Part shown: positions 52,395-63,360 of the stretch, piece by piece
Layout of the letters: each line of letters begins with the position of its first letter
Position numbering within the stretch: position 1 is the stretch's first letter
Assembly: GCA_016711265.1 (NCBI GenBank)
Contig: JADJTI010000005.1
Coordinates: 1-64,000, forward strand
Source: Austwickia sp.
GTDB taxonomy: Bacteria; Actinomycetota; Actinomycetes; Actinomycetales; Dermatophilaceae
Length of the DNA stretch: 64,000 bases
Direction of reading: 5' to 3'
Position numbers and translations under genes: made by a program
The notes under the pieces: model-generated
What the model saw: the letters and a program-made list of their open reading frames with translations, nothing else
The model's database searches: none
What the model was told of the DNA's origin: nothing

Positions 52395-54102
52395 CCCGAC
52401 GGTAGAGGTCCCTGGCGCTGTCGTCGCGGTCGTCGTGGCGGTCGTCGTGGTGGCTCTCGTGGTGCTCATGGTGCTCGCTGCGGTGTCCTACCGGCGGTGG
52501 CTGGCGGTACGCCGGGGGGTCGCCGCGCTCACCGAAGCGGCCGAGGCGATGCCGTGGCCGGCCAGCGACATCCTCGCCGACCTGTGTGCCCGGGCGCAGG
52601 CGGCCACCGGGTCCCCGGAGGTCAGCGTGCTGCCGCCGGACCGCGCCGACGCCGGGCCGCACGTGGTCGTCGTACCCATCGACGCCCGCCGTGTGCTGCA
52701 GGTACGCCGACCGGTCTGGTCGCGCTGGGGGGCCCCCGACCCGCGCGAGATCCTTGCGGCGCTGGTCGGGATGGCGCGGGCCTCGGAGGAGGCGGCGCTC
52801 CGGGAAGCGGTGCTGCGCCAACAGGTCCACGTGGACGCCCTCACCGGGTTGTGGAGTTATCCCCGGTTCCGGGACAGCCTGCGTCAGTTGGCGGCCGACT
52901 GTCCTTCCGAACAGGCGTGGGCGGTCCTGTTCCTGGACCTGGACCACTTCAAGTCCATCAACACCCGGCTCGGTCACCTGGAGGCCGACGAGGTGCTGCG
53001 GCAGGTCAGCCGGCGCCTCGCGGACGGGTTGGACGCCTCGATGATCGCGGGACGGTTCGGGGGAGATGAGTTCCTCGTCGGCGCCCGGATACCGCAGGCA
53101 GACCCCGAGCGGCTGGCCACGCTGGTCAACCGGCTCACCGCCCGGATCCGGCAACCGATGCGCATCGGCGAGCAACTCCTGCAGGTCAACGTCAGCGTCG
53201 GCGCCGCCCAGGGGCGCGACGGCGACGACATTGACGCGGTCATCCGCCAGGCCGAGGCGGCCATGCGGGCGGCCAAACGGGTCTCCACGACGCACGGGCC
53301 GCCGCGATGGGCCGACCAGCGACGCAAGGTGCGCGAGCTCCTGGACGACCGGGAGATCCGCGTCGAATACCAACCGGTCATCGACGTGCAGACCCAGCGG
53401 ATCGCCGGGTTCGAGGCGCTGCTGCGGGTCACCGACCCCGAGATGGGGGTGATCTCGCCGGAGACGATGGTGGACGCCGCCGCCCGGATCCGGTTGCTGG
53501 ACGAGCTGACGCTGATGGTCAGTGAGCAGGCGTTGGAGGCCATGCAGCAACTGGCGCCGCACTGCAGCCGCCGGTTGCGGTTGGCGCTGAACATCGAGTT
53601 CGAGCAGCTCCGCAGCGACAACGTGACGCTGTCGTGGCTGGTGGAACGGTTCGAGGAGGCGCCGGTGGACCTGCTGCTGGAGATCACCGAACGTAGCAGT
53701 CTGCAGTGGACCCAGGCCCACGAGCAGGTGGCTATCGGGCTGCGCCGCCAGGGCATCGAGCTGGCGGTCGACGACTTCGGGGCGGGCTATGCGACGTACC
53801 GCTTCCTGGACGCCTGGGACTGGTCGCTGGTCAAGATCGACAAGGGGCTGGTCAACGCCAGCGATCGCTACGGTCAACTCTTGCTGCGCCACGTCGCCGG
53901 ACTGTTGGCGGACCTGAACATCGACGCCGTGGCCGAGGGGATCGAGGGGAGCGAGCACTGGGACCTGATCGCCGAACTGGGTCTGCGGTACGCCCAGGGC
54001 TACCACACCGGCCGGCCGATGACCGCCGCGGCCGCGCTCGACCTGGCCGAACAGGGCTGGCTGGAGCGCCCGATCAGCGGGCTGACGGGACGGCTCGGCT
54101 GA
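52381..54102 (+). CDS. Membrane GGDEF-EAL cyclic-di-GMP enzyme
   Basis: A 573-residue protein with one N-terminal helix (about 13-37), a GAF-like or short linker region, a GGDEF domain with an intact G-G-D-E-F (227-231) and an EAL domain with E-A-L-L-R (from 345), the metal-site residues in L-N-I-E-F, I-T-E (about 434), D-D-F-G (464-467), K-I-D (about 486) and A-E-G-I-E (about 518). Both diguanylate cyclase and phosphodiesterase activities are therefore possible. It starts at GTG 52381 within the end of the glycosyltransferase gene, strongly suggesting that it sets the c-di-GMP level sensed by that enzyme. Confidence 0.92.
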   Translation: MPSSSPTVEVPGAVVAVVVAVVVVALVVLMVLAAVSYRRWLAVRRGVAALTEAAEAMPWPASDILADLCARAQAATGSPEVSVLPPDRADAGPHVVVVPIDARRVLQVRRPVWSRWGAPDPREILAALVGMARASEEAALREAVLRQQVHVDALTGLWSYPRFRDSLRQLAADCPSEQAWAVLFLDLDHFKSINTRLGHLEADEVLRQVSRRLADGLDASMIAGRFGGDEFLVGARIPQADPERLATLVNRLTARIRQPMRIGEQLLQVNVSVGAAQGRDGDDIDAVIRQAEAAMRAAKRVSTTHGPPRWADQRRKVRELLDDREIRVEYQPVIDVQTQRIAGFEALLRVTDPEMGVISPETMVDAAARIRLLDELTLMVSEQALEAMQQLAPHCSRRLRLALNIEFEQLRSDNVTLSWLVERFEEAPVDLLLEITERSSLQWTQAHEQVAIGLRRQGIELAVDDFGAGYATYRFLDAWDWSLVKIDKGLVNASDRYGQLLLRHVAGLLADLNIDAVAEGIEGSEHWDLIAELGLRYAQGYHTGRPMTAAAALDLAEQGWLERPISGLTGRLG

Positions 54103-54145
54103 GGGAGCGCCGGCGCGGGTCCGGGGAGCGAAACGCACTCCAGGC

Positions 54146-55405
54146 TCACACGGGTTCCACCGCCAGGAACGCGGGCCGCACCCCCGCCCGGGTTAGCACC
54201 ACGGTCAGTTCATCGCCGCGACCGTCCAGCCGCAGCTGCCGGCGCAGCTGATCGGCATCCAGGTCCAGGCCGCGCTTCTTGATCGTCAGGCGCCCGACGC
54301 CCTGGGCTCGCAGCCAGGCCCGCACCGCCTTGACCTGCAACGGCATCGCCTCGGTGACGACGTACCGGCGGGCGAACGGCACCACCACCGCGGTCGGGGC
54401 CACGACGTACCCGACTCCATGGCTCAGCTCGGCGCCGCCCGTCGCGGCGGTCAACGCCCCGACCAGGCCGGCCCGCAGCACCGCGCGATCCGGCTCGTAC
54501 AGGAACTCTCCGGCGGACGGCAGGCCCGCCGCCACCGGCCCCAACCCATCGCTATCGGCCTCGGTGACCAGCACGTCGGGGCTGCCCGGGGCGTCGCGGA
54601 TCACGCACGCCACCCGACCGGGGGTGCGGACCAACGGCCCCCACCAGAGCGCGCACTCCAGCACCTCGCCCTCCCGCGAGGTCCAGGTGGCCTCCGTACC
54701 GGCGGGGATCGCCGAGTGGGCCAGGGCGGGGGAGAGTTTGGCCCCGGTGGCCGGTACGTCGGCCGCGACCTGCTGCACGAAGTCCCAGCTGGGGGACAGC
54801 CCGGCCAAGGAATGCGTCCGCCGGGTGCGTCCGGCGGCGTCGGTGAGCCCCGGGGTGCGCCGGGCCGGATCGAGCCAGGCCCCCAGCGGCCGGCCGGGGG
54901 AACCAGGGCTCCCTTGCGGCCCGGGCGGCCAGGCATCCTCGGCGCGGGCGTGCTGGACCCGCACCGACGGGAAGTGCCGCAGGTTGTGCTCGGCCAGGGT
55001 GGCGACCGCGGGGTCGGCCTCCACCGCGGTCACGGCCATCCCCAGCCCGGCCAGCGCCATCGCGTCCGCGCCGAGGCCGCAGCCGAGGTCCAGGACGTGC
55101 GCGAGGCCGGCGGCCCGGAACCGGTGGGCGTGCCGGGCAGCCAGTTCCAGCCTCGTGGCCTGTTCCAGCCCGTCGGGGGTGAAGAGCATCCCGTCGGCGA
55201 ATTCACCGAGTTTGCGCCGCGCCCGGGCGCGCAACCGGGACTGGGTCAGGACCGCGGCGACCAGCGCGGCGTCGTACCCGGCGGCGCGCAGGTCCTCGCC
55301 GAGCCGGAGCGCGGCGCCCTCCTGGTACGGCGGGAGCGCGTCCAGCAGCGCCCGGCCTTCGTTCGAGAGCAGCAGCCGCGCGGTCGCCAGGTCCATGACC
55401 GCCAT
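54146..55405 (-). CDS. Class I SAM-dependent methyltransferase with THUMP-like C-terminal domain
   Basis: A 419-residue protein: a helical N-terminal domain, a Rossmann methyltransferase with H-V-L-D-L-G-C-G-L-G-A-D near 105 and V-E-A-D-P-A-V, the catalytic-looking L-D-P-A-R-R (about 180) typical of small-molecule or RNA methylases, and a C-terminal THUMP-like region (Y-V-V-T-E-A-M-P-L-Q-V-K and L-T-I-K-K-R-G). The family is widespread in actinobacteria without a firmly known substrate; RNA is likely. ATG at 55405 or 55396. It lies on the minus strand, convergent to the GGDEF-EAL gene. Confidence 0.82.
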   Translation of the reverse strand: MAVMDLATARLLLSNEGRALLDALPPYQEGAALRLGEDLRAAGYDAALVAAVLTQSRLRARARRKLGEFADGMLFTPDGLEQATRLELAARHAHRFRAAGLAHVLDLGCGLGADAMALAGLGMAVTAVEADPAVATLAEHNLRHFPSVRVQHARAEDAWPPGPQGSPGSPGRPLGAWLDPARRTPGLTDAAGRTRRTHSLAGLSPSWDFVQQVAADVPATGAKLSPALAHSAIPAGTEATWTSREGEVLECALWWGPLVRTPGRVACVIRDAPGSPDVLVTEADSDGLGPVAAGLPSAGEFLYEPDRAVLRAGLVGALTAATGGAELSHGVGYVVAPTAVVVPFARRYVVTEAMPLQVKAVRAWLRAQGVGRLTIKKRGLDLDADQLRRQLRLDGRGDELTVVLTRAGVRPAFLAVEPV

Positions 55406-55470
55406 CCTGGTGCACCGGTCTGGTACCCGGGACCCGGCACGCAGGGCGGCGACCCGGGCCCCGCGCTACC

Positions 55471-56890
<1,420 letters not shown>

Positions 56891-56981
56891 GGCGAAGACT
56901 GTCGGTTCAATGGAGGCAGCGAAAGCCCCACGTGAACCCTTGACGAACTCTCTTCTCCGAGGCGTCGTCCCAGCGAGCGGA

Positions 56982-57008
56982 TTGGCACTCAAGTTGACCG
57001 AGTGCTAA
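56982..57008 (+). promoter_or_regulatory. CIRCE operator 1 (HrcA binding site)
   Basis: TTGGCACTC-N9-GAGTGCTAA matches the CIRCE inverted repeat TTAGCACTC-N9-GAGTGCTAA with one mismatch. It lies over the -35 region of the groES promoter. Confidence 0.9.
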
Positions 57009-57023
57009 CCGGCGACCTAGATT
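56994..57023 (+). promoter_or_regulatory. Putative groES-groEL promoter
   Basis: TTGACC (56994-56999) and TAGATT (57018-57023) are separated by 18 bp and resemble primary-sigma -35 and -10 boxes. The predicted start near 57030 falls in the second CIRCE site, so HrcA bound at either copy would block transcription. The gap 56891-57233 holds no gene. Confidence 0.65.
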
Positions 57024-57027
57024 CGTC

Positions 57028-57054
57028 TTAGCACTCGGCGTAGGACAGTGCTAA
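57028..57054 (+). promoter_or_regulatory. CIRCE operator 2 (HrcA binding site)
   Basis: TTAGCACTC-N9-CAGTGCTAA: one mismatch from the CIRCE consensus, immediately downstream of the -10 box. Confidence 0.9.
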
Positions 57055-57233
57055 GTGCCCATCGGCGGCGACATCGCTGCTGCGGGTGCCGCGCACTACT
57101 CACGCCGGGCCCGCACCCAGGCGATCACCGGGCCCCCGCCGACCCCCGCGACGGCGGCGGAGCGAGGCCACGGAATCGCACAGTCCGTCCACACATGCCC
57201 GACCCGGGCATCCCGGAACGAAAGGTTCCTAGC

Positions 57234-57533
57234 GTGTCGGTTTCCATTAAGCCGCTCGAGGACCGCATCGTCGTCAAGTCCAGCGAGGCCGAGCAGACCA
57301 CCGCCTCCGGCCTGGTCATCCCCGACACCGCCAAGGAGAAGCCCCAGGAGGGCGAGGTCCTGGCCGTCGGTCCCGGCCGGTGGAATGACGACGGCGACGA
57401 GCGCATCCCGCTCGACATCAAGGTCGGCGACCGCATCATCTACAGCAAGTACGGCGGCACCGAGGTCAAGTACGGCGGCGAGGAGTACCTGATCCTGTCC
57501 GCCCGCGACATCCTCGCGATCGTCGAGCGCTGA
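57234..57533 (+). CDS. groES: Co-chaperonin GroES (Hsp10)
   Basis: A 99-residue heptameric lid of the chaperonin. It shows I-K-P-L-E-D-R-I-V-V-K, the mobile loop T-A-S-G-L-V-I-P-D-T-A, V-G-P-G-R, K-V-G-D-R-I-I-Y-S-K-Y-G-G-T-E and the C-terminal Y-L-I-L-S-A-R-D-I-L-A. GTG at 57234 gives the conserved N-terminus. Regulated by the two CIRCE sites upstream; groEL follows after 187 bp. Confidence 0.97.
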   Translation: MSVSIKPLEDRIVVKSSEAEQTTASGLVIPDTAKEKPQEGEVLAVGPGRWNDDGDERIPLDIKVGDRIIYSKYGGTEVKYGGEEYLILSARDILAIVER

Positions 57534-57720
57534 CGCGATCTGCGTCATCCGCTCCATCTGCTCCATCGACCCGCCCCGGGCCCGCGAACCCCGCAGGCGC
57601 CGGGGCGCGGTCCGTTGTGCGCAGCTGCCCCCACCAGACTTTCACCCGGGCTCCACCGGTCCCGCACCGGTCTCTCACCGGATGTACTGAACCTCATAGG
57701 ACAAGGACACACAGACCGAC

Positions 57721-59337
<1,617 letters not shown>

Positions 59338-59388
59338 GGCCAGACATCGGCAGGACATCGGCAGGCACTGGCGCACGCCGGGGCCCCA

Positions 59389-59430
59389 CGCCGCAGGCCG
59401 GTCACCCATCCGGGTGACCGGCCTGCGGCG
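59389..59430. terminator. Strong hairpin between groEL and whiB
   Basis: Two 19-bp complementary arms (59389-59407 and 59412-59430) with a 4-nt ATCC loop, lying 51 bp after groEL and 11 bp from the whiB stop on the other strand. It should end both convergent transcripts. Confidence 0.85.
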
Positions 59431-59441
59431 GGTGTCCTGCC

Positions 59442-59735
59442 CTAGGACGCGGCGGGGATCCGCCGCGTGCCCAGGTAGTCCTCGCGCTCGTGCTCGCTCA
59501 TGCCACCCCACACGCCGTACGGCTCTCGCACGCGCAGCGCGTGCTCGCGACACTGCAGCAGCACCGGGCAGGTGAAGCACACCTCCTTGGCGGCCAGATC
59601 ACGCTGGCGCCGGGACGGCCCACGTTCACCTTCCGGGTGGAAGAACACCTCGGAGCCGGTGTCTCGGCAGGCGCCCTCCAGTTGCCATTCCCACAGATCG
59701 GCAACGGGCCCTGGAAGTCGGGAAATCTCCGCCAC
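59442..59735 (-). CDS. whiB3: WhiB-family Fe-S transcriptional regulator (WhiB3-like)
   Basis: A 97-residue redox- and NO-sensitive regulator that binds the primary sigma factor. The four cluster cysteines are Cys23, Cys53, Cys56 and Cys62 (C-F-T-C-P-V), followed by the G-V-W-G-G turn (74-78). The start L-P-G-P-V-A-D-L-W-E-W-Q-L and F-F-H-P-E-G-E-R-G match the WhiB3 group. GTG at 59735 was chosen because a GAGGAGG lies about 8 nt upstream; longer frames run through the promoter region. Gene order groEL-whiB3-sigD-guaB matches mycobacteria. Confidence 0.9.
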   Translation of the reverse strand: MAEISRLPGPVADLWEWQLEGACRDTGSEVFFHPEGERGPSRRQRDLAAKEVCFTCPVLLQCREHALRVREPYGVWGGMSEHEREDYLGTRRIPAAS

Positions 59736-59787
59736 GTTCGTTGCCTCCTCGAAGTCGTACCACCGGTTCACCGTGGGTGACGTACAC

Positions 59788-59828
59788 TGGGCAACCGAAC
59801 ACGTTCGGCGTCGTCCAACGTTTGCCCA
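59788..59828. promoter_or_regulatory. Nested inverted repeat upstream of whiB (possible operator)
   Basis: TGGGCAA (59788-59794) and TTGCCCA (59822-59828) enclose a second palindrome CCGAAC-AC-GTTCGG (59795-59808). It lies 53-93 bp upstream of the whiB start and could be a regulator site; no cognate protein is evident. Confidence 0.4.
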
Positions 59829-59930
59829 GGTCGTCGCTACCGGTATCGCGGCTCTTACCCGCGCTCGGGCCGGCCTAAACCGGTGGAACGATTCGGCTTC
59901 TCGATGACTGCTCGATGACTCGGCGCGATT

Positions 59931-59976
59931 CAGCACAGGACGCAGCACGAACGCAGCACGAACTCAGCACAGGACG
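59931..59976. repeat. Four tandem 11-12-bp repeats (CAGCAC units) in the whiB-sigD gap
   Basis: Four head-to-tail units beginning CAGCAC: CAGCACAGGACG, CAGCACGAACG, CAGCACGAACT, CAGCACAGGACG, so outer and inner pairs match. Just before them TCGATGACT is duplicated. The 483-bp gap 59736-60218 otherwise holds the two divergent promoter regions, an AT-richer patch near 60160-60190 and no gene. Confidence 0.6.
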
Positions 59977-60218
59977 GTGAACCTGGTGACCGGAGCTCTG
60001 CCCCCCGACCGGGGACCGGCAGCCGATGGCCCGGGTGAGCCTGCGGTGAGTAGCGCCCTGCCGGGACGGCGGTGCGGGGGCCGGAAGTCGTGAGGGTTGC
60101 CCGAGGGGCACCCGATGACCCCAAGGTCTCCCGGACGCGGTCCGTGGCTCACGACGTAGCTCACAATTCTGTGACAGATTTATCGACCGATTCGGTAACG
60201 CCCGACACGCCGAACGCG

Positions 60219-60800
60219 ATGGATCAGTCAGAACATGCTCAGTTCCGGCTCGGCGACTTGGCCGCGCGAGCCATCGGTGGGGATTCCGAGGCGCTGCACG
60301 GTCTCATGGTCGAAGTCCATGGGCTTGCGTATCGCTATGCCCGCAGCCGGCTGAGCTCGTTCCCACAAGCGGCTGCTGCCGCCGAAGACGCTGCTCAGGA
60401 GGTGTGCATCGCGGTGATGACGTCGCTGCCCCGGTACGACGAACGCGGAGTGCCCTTCGGGGCGTTCGTGTATTCGATCTGCCGGCGCAAGGTGGCGGAC
60501 ATCCAGCGAGCTGCCTACCGCACGCCGATCCCGACCGAGGAGCTGCCGGATCGTCCGGACAACGCGGCTACCCCGGAGGAGGAGGCGTTGCGCGCCGATG
60601 CCGCCGAACAGGCGTGGGCGCTGCTGGCGACGTTGCCGGAACAGCAGCGGGAATTGTTGACGTTGCGGGTGGCCGTCGGGCTGTCCGCGCAGGAGACCGC
60701 GGAGGCTCTGGGGATGACCGCCGGTGCGGTCCGAGTGGCCCAACATCGCGCACTCAACCGATTGCGCGAACTGATGCGAGAGCGGGAGGTGCTGGCATGA
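60219..60800 (+). CDS. sigD: ECF RNA polymerase sigma factor, SigD-like
   Basis: A 193-residue sigma-70 family factor lacking region 3: region 2 (A-L-H-G-L-M-V-E to A-A-Q-E-V-C-I-A-V-M-T-S-L-P-R-Y and F-G-A-F-V-Y-S-I-C-R-R-K-V-A-D) and region 4 (L-P-E-Q-Q-R-E-L-L-T-L-R-V and G-M-T-A-G-A-V-R-V-A-Q-H-R-A-L). It matches mycobacterial SigD in sequence style and location. ATG at 60219 was preferred; the frame is open upstream to 60072 but without homologous sequence. Its stop overlaps the anti-sigma gene (ATGA). Confidence 0.9.
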   Translation: MDQSEHAQFRLGDLAARAIGGDSEALHGLMVEVHGLAYRYARSRLSSFPQAAAAAEDAAQEVCIAVMTSLPRYDERGVPFGAFVYSICRRKVADIQRAAYRTPIPTEELPDRPDNAATPEEEALRADAAEQAWALLATLPEQQRELLTLRVAVGLSAQETAEALGMTAGAVRVAQHRALNRLRELMREREVLA

Positions 60801-61801
60801 CCGGCTCCATGTCCCCTCTCGGTGGGGTGCACGACGACGAACGTATGTTGGATCAGCTGGCTGCGCGCTCGTACGCCGGTTCCGACGAACTGGGAACGGC
60901 GCTCAACGCATGGGCCCGGCGGGTCGATGCCGATGCCGACCTGGCCTGTCGGCGCGTGGACTTCGACGCGCTGACCGCTCAGTACGCGCACGGTCTGGCT
61001 CGTGGCGAGGTGGCCGAGCCGCCAACGATGATCCGGATCCGGGCCTCCCGGCTGATGGCCACCCTCGGTGGGGTGGGCGTCGCGGCAGCAGCGCTGGGCA
61101 TCGCGCTGGCCAACGGGTACCAGGTCCCGGGGTTCCCGCAGCGTACGCCGTCGGACTCCAGCACCAGCGTGTCGCTGGACCAGCAGTTGCTGAGCCGGGC
61201 CAACATCATCAAGAAGGCCGTCATGGCCGGGTCGTTGCCCAAGCAGGAAGCGCTGATTCAGATTGCGGCGCTGACCGAGCAGGCGACCGACCCCGAGGTC
61301 AAGACGAAACTCAAGACGGTGCAAACCGAGGTCGTCGTGGCCCCGGTGACCCCGGTCTCGGCGGTCACCGCCACCAAGGTGCCGGTCTCGCCGTCGGACC
61401 TGCCGACGGTGACGTTGGCGCCGACCGCGCCCACGATGGTGACCACACCGGCACCGGCCACGACGCCGACACCGCCGGAGAAGAACACCTCACCCGTTCA
61501 GTCACCGGCGAGCCCCACCAAGCCCACGGACGCGCCGAGCTCCAGTGGCATCCCCTCGGACGCGACCACGACTCCGGCCCCGACGACGACGGCACCGCCG
61601 ACCAGCCCTGGCAGCGTCACCAGCAGCAAGCCGACGGTGAACCCGAGCACCCGGACCATGCCCGGCCGACCCAAGGCCAGCGCTTCGGGCTCCCCGACGA
61701 TCGGTCCGGTGACCGGCCAGGCCTCTGCTGGGAGTGCACCGTCAACGCAGTCTCCGCAAGGCGCCGAGTCGGCCGCGGAGCCGGAAACCGCGGTGCCGTG
61801 A
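60797..61801 (+). CDS. rsdA: RsdA-like anti-sigma-D factor
   Basis: A 334-residue membrane protein translationally coupled (ATGA) to the sigma gene. The N-terminal cytoplasmic 80 residues are acidic and carry the likely sigma-binding segment; one helix follows (about 85-105), then an extracytoplasmic part beginning with helical V-S-L-D-Q-Q-L-L and a very long Thr/Pro/Ser-rich tail. Location and layout match Rv3413c (RsdA) of Mycobacterium, which sequesters SigD at the membrane until proteolysis. Sequence identity is confined to layout and short motifs, so the assignment rests largely on synteny. Confidence 0.75.
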   Translation: MTGSMSPLGGVHDDERMLDQLAARSYAGSDELGTALNAWARRVDADADLACRRVDFDALTAQYAHGLARGEVAEPPTMIRIRASRLMATLGGVGVAAAALGIALANGYQVPGFPQRTPSDSSTSVSLDQQLLSRANIIKKAVMAGSLPKQEALIQIAALTEQATDPEVKTKLKTVQTEVVVAPVTPVSAVTATKVPVSPSDLPTVTLAPTAPTMVTTPAPATTPTPPEKNTSPVQSPASPTKPTDAPSSSGIPSDATTTPAPTTTAPPTSPGSVTSSKPTVNPSTRTMPGRPKASASGSPTIGPVTGQASAGSAPSTQSPQGAESAAEPETAVP

Positions 61802-61818
61802 GGGTCCCGCGGCGGACG

Positions 61819-61824
61819 TAGACT
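61819..61824 (+). promoter_or_regulatory. Putative -10 box of leaderless guaB transcript
   Basis: TAGACT (TANNNT) ends 6 bp before the guaB ATG at 61831, with no ribosome binding site between; a leaderless mRNA is likely, independent of the upstream sigD operon. Confidence 0.55.
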
Positions 61825-61830
61825 GCGGCA

Positions 61831-63360
61831 ATGAGCATCACCCCGGACGCGCACCACACATCAGAGGTTCCGGCGCGATTCGGCCAGCTCGGCTTGACGT
61901 ACGACGATGTGCTGCTGCTGCCGGGGGAGACGGACGTCGTACCCAGCGAGGTGGACACCACCAGCCGGATCAGCCGAAGGATCAGCGTCCGTATCCCGTT
62001 GCTGTCGGCGGCCATGGACACCGTCACCGAGTCCCGGATGGCCATCGCCCTCGCCCGGCAGGGTGGTCTGGGGATCTTGCACCGCAACCTGTCCATCCAG
62101 GAGCAGGCCCACCAGGTCGACGTGGTGAAGCGGTCGGAGTTCGGGATGATCACCGACCCGATCACGACCAACCCGCAGGCCACCATCGGCGACGTCGACG
62201 CGATCTGCGGGCAGTTCCGCATCTCGGGGTTACCCGTGGTCGACGCGCAGGACCGGCTGGTCGGCATCATCACCAACCGGGACATCCGCTTCGAACACGA
62301 CTACTCGCGTCCGGTGTCCGAGGTGATGACGCCGATGCCGCTGGTCACCGGGTACCCGGGGATCACCAAGGACGATGCGTTGGCGCTGTTGGCTCGGCAC
62401 AAGATCGAGAAGCTCCCCCTGGTCGATGGCGACGGCCGATTGCGCGGGCTGTTCACCGTGAAGGACTTCACCAAGACCGAGCAGTACCCGGCGGCCACCA
62501 AGGACGAGGCGGGACGGTTGCGGGTGGGTGCCGCCGTCGGCTTCTGGGGGGACTCCTGGGAGCGGGCGATGGCGCTGATCGACGCTGGTGTCGACGTGTT
62601 GGTGGTGGATACCGCCAACGGGCACGCGCGCGGCGTCACCGACATGATCAAGCGGCTCAAGGGTGACCCGGCCGCCGCGCACGTCGACGTCATCGGGGGC
62701 AACGTGGCAACCCGGCAAGGCGCCCAGGCCCTGGTCGACGCCGGTGCCGATGCCGTGAAGGTGGGCGTCGGCCCGGGCTCGATTTGTACCACCCGAGTGA
62801 TCGCCGGGGTGGGCGTACCGCAGGTGAGCGCCATCTATGAGGCGTCGCTGGCGGCCAAGCCGGCCGGCGTACCGGTGATCGGGGACGGCGGCCTGCAGTT
62901 CTCCGGCGACATCGCCAAGGCGCTGGTCGCCGGTGCCGACGCCGTGATGGTCGGATCCCTGCTGGCCGGCTGTGAGGAGGCCCCGGGTGACCTGGTCTTC
63001 ATCAACGGCAAGCAGTTCAAGACCTACCGGGGGATGGGTTCGCTAGGGGCCATGCAGTCCCGCGGGCGGGGGGCGTCGTACAGCAAGGACCGGTACTTCC
63101 AGGGCGACGTGACCGACGACGACCTGGTGGTCCCCGAGGGCATCGAAGGCAAGGTGGCTTACAAGGGGCCGCTGGGGGCCGTGGCCTACCAGCTCATCGG
63201 CGGCCTGCGGCAGTCGATGTTCTACGTCGGCGCGCAGACCATCCCCGAGCTGCAGGACAAGGGACGGTTCGTGCGGATCACCGCTGCGGGGTTGAAAGAG
63301 TCCCACCCACACGACGTCCAGATGGCGCTCGAGGCGCCGAACTACACCGCCCGCTCGTAG
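61831..63360 (+). CDS. guaB: Inosine-5'-monophosphate dehydrogenase
   Basis: Oxidises IMP to XMP, the committed step of GMP synthesis. The 509 residues contain L-T-Y-D-D-V-L-L-L-P-G, two CBS domains (about 105-225), D-T-A-N-G-H and the catalytic loop V-G-P-G-S-I-C-T-T-R (Cys319), then G-D-G-G-L, G-S-L-L-A-G, Y-R-G-M-G-S-L-G-A-M and the flap region. It corresponds to guaB2 in the mycobacterial gene order. Its last 19 bases overlap the end of the convergent hydrolase gene. Confidence 0.97.
   Translation: MSITPDAHHTSEVPARFGQLGLTYDDVLLLPGETDVVPSEVDTTSRISRRISVRIPLLSAAMDTVTESRMAIALARQGGLGILHRNLSIQEQAHQVDVVKRSEFGMITDPITTNPQATIGDVDAICGQFRISGLPVVDAQDRLVGIITNRDIRFEHDYSRPVSEVMTPMPLVTGYPGITKDDALALLARHKIEKLPLVDGDGRLRGLFTVKDFTKTEQYPAATKDEAGRLRVGAAVGFWGDSWERAMALIDAGVDVLVVDTANGHARGVTDMIKRLKGDPAAAHVDVIGGNVATRQGAQALVDAGADAVKVGVGPGSICTTRVIAGVGVPQVSAIYEASLAAKPAGVPVIGDGGLQFSGDIAKALVAGADAVMVGSLLAGCEEAPGDLVFINGKQFKTYRGMGSLGAMQSRGRGASYSKDRYFQGDVTDDDLVVPEGIEGKVAYKGPLGAVAYQLIGGLRQSMFYVGAQTIPELQDKGRFVRITAAGLKESHPHDVQMALEAPNYTARS

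Noticed and set aside
59931..59976. Possible CRISPR or origin iterons
   Set aside because: Only four short units without spacers or DnaA-box motifs; listed as a plain repeat instead.
60195..60220. GTAACGCC...CGAT resembling a SigD-type promoter before sigD
   Set aside because: Spacing is only 14 bp and the -10 would overlap the chosen start codon, so the match is probably accidental.
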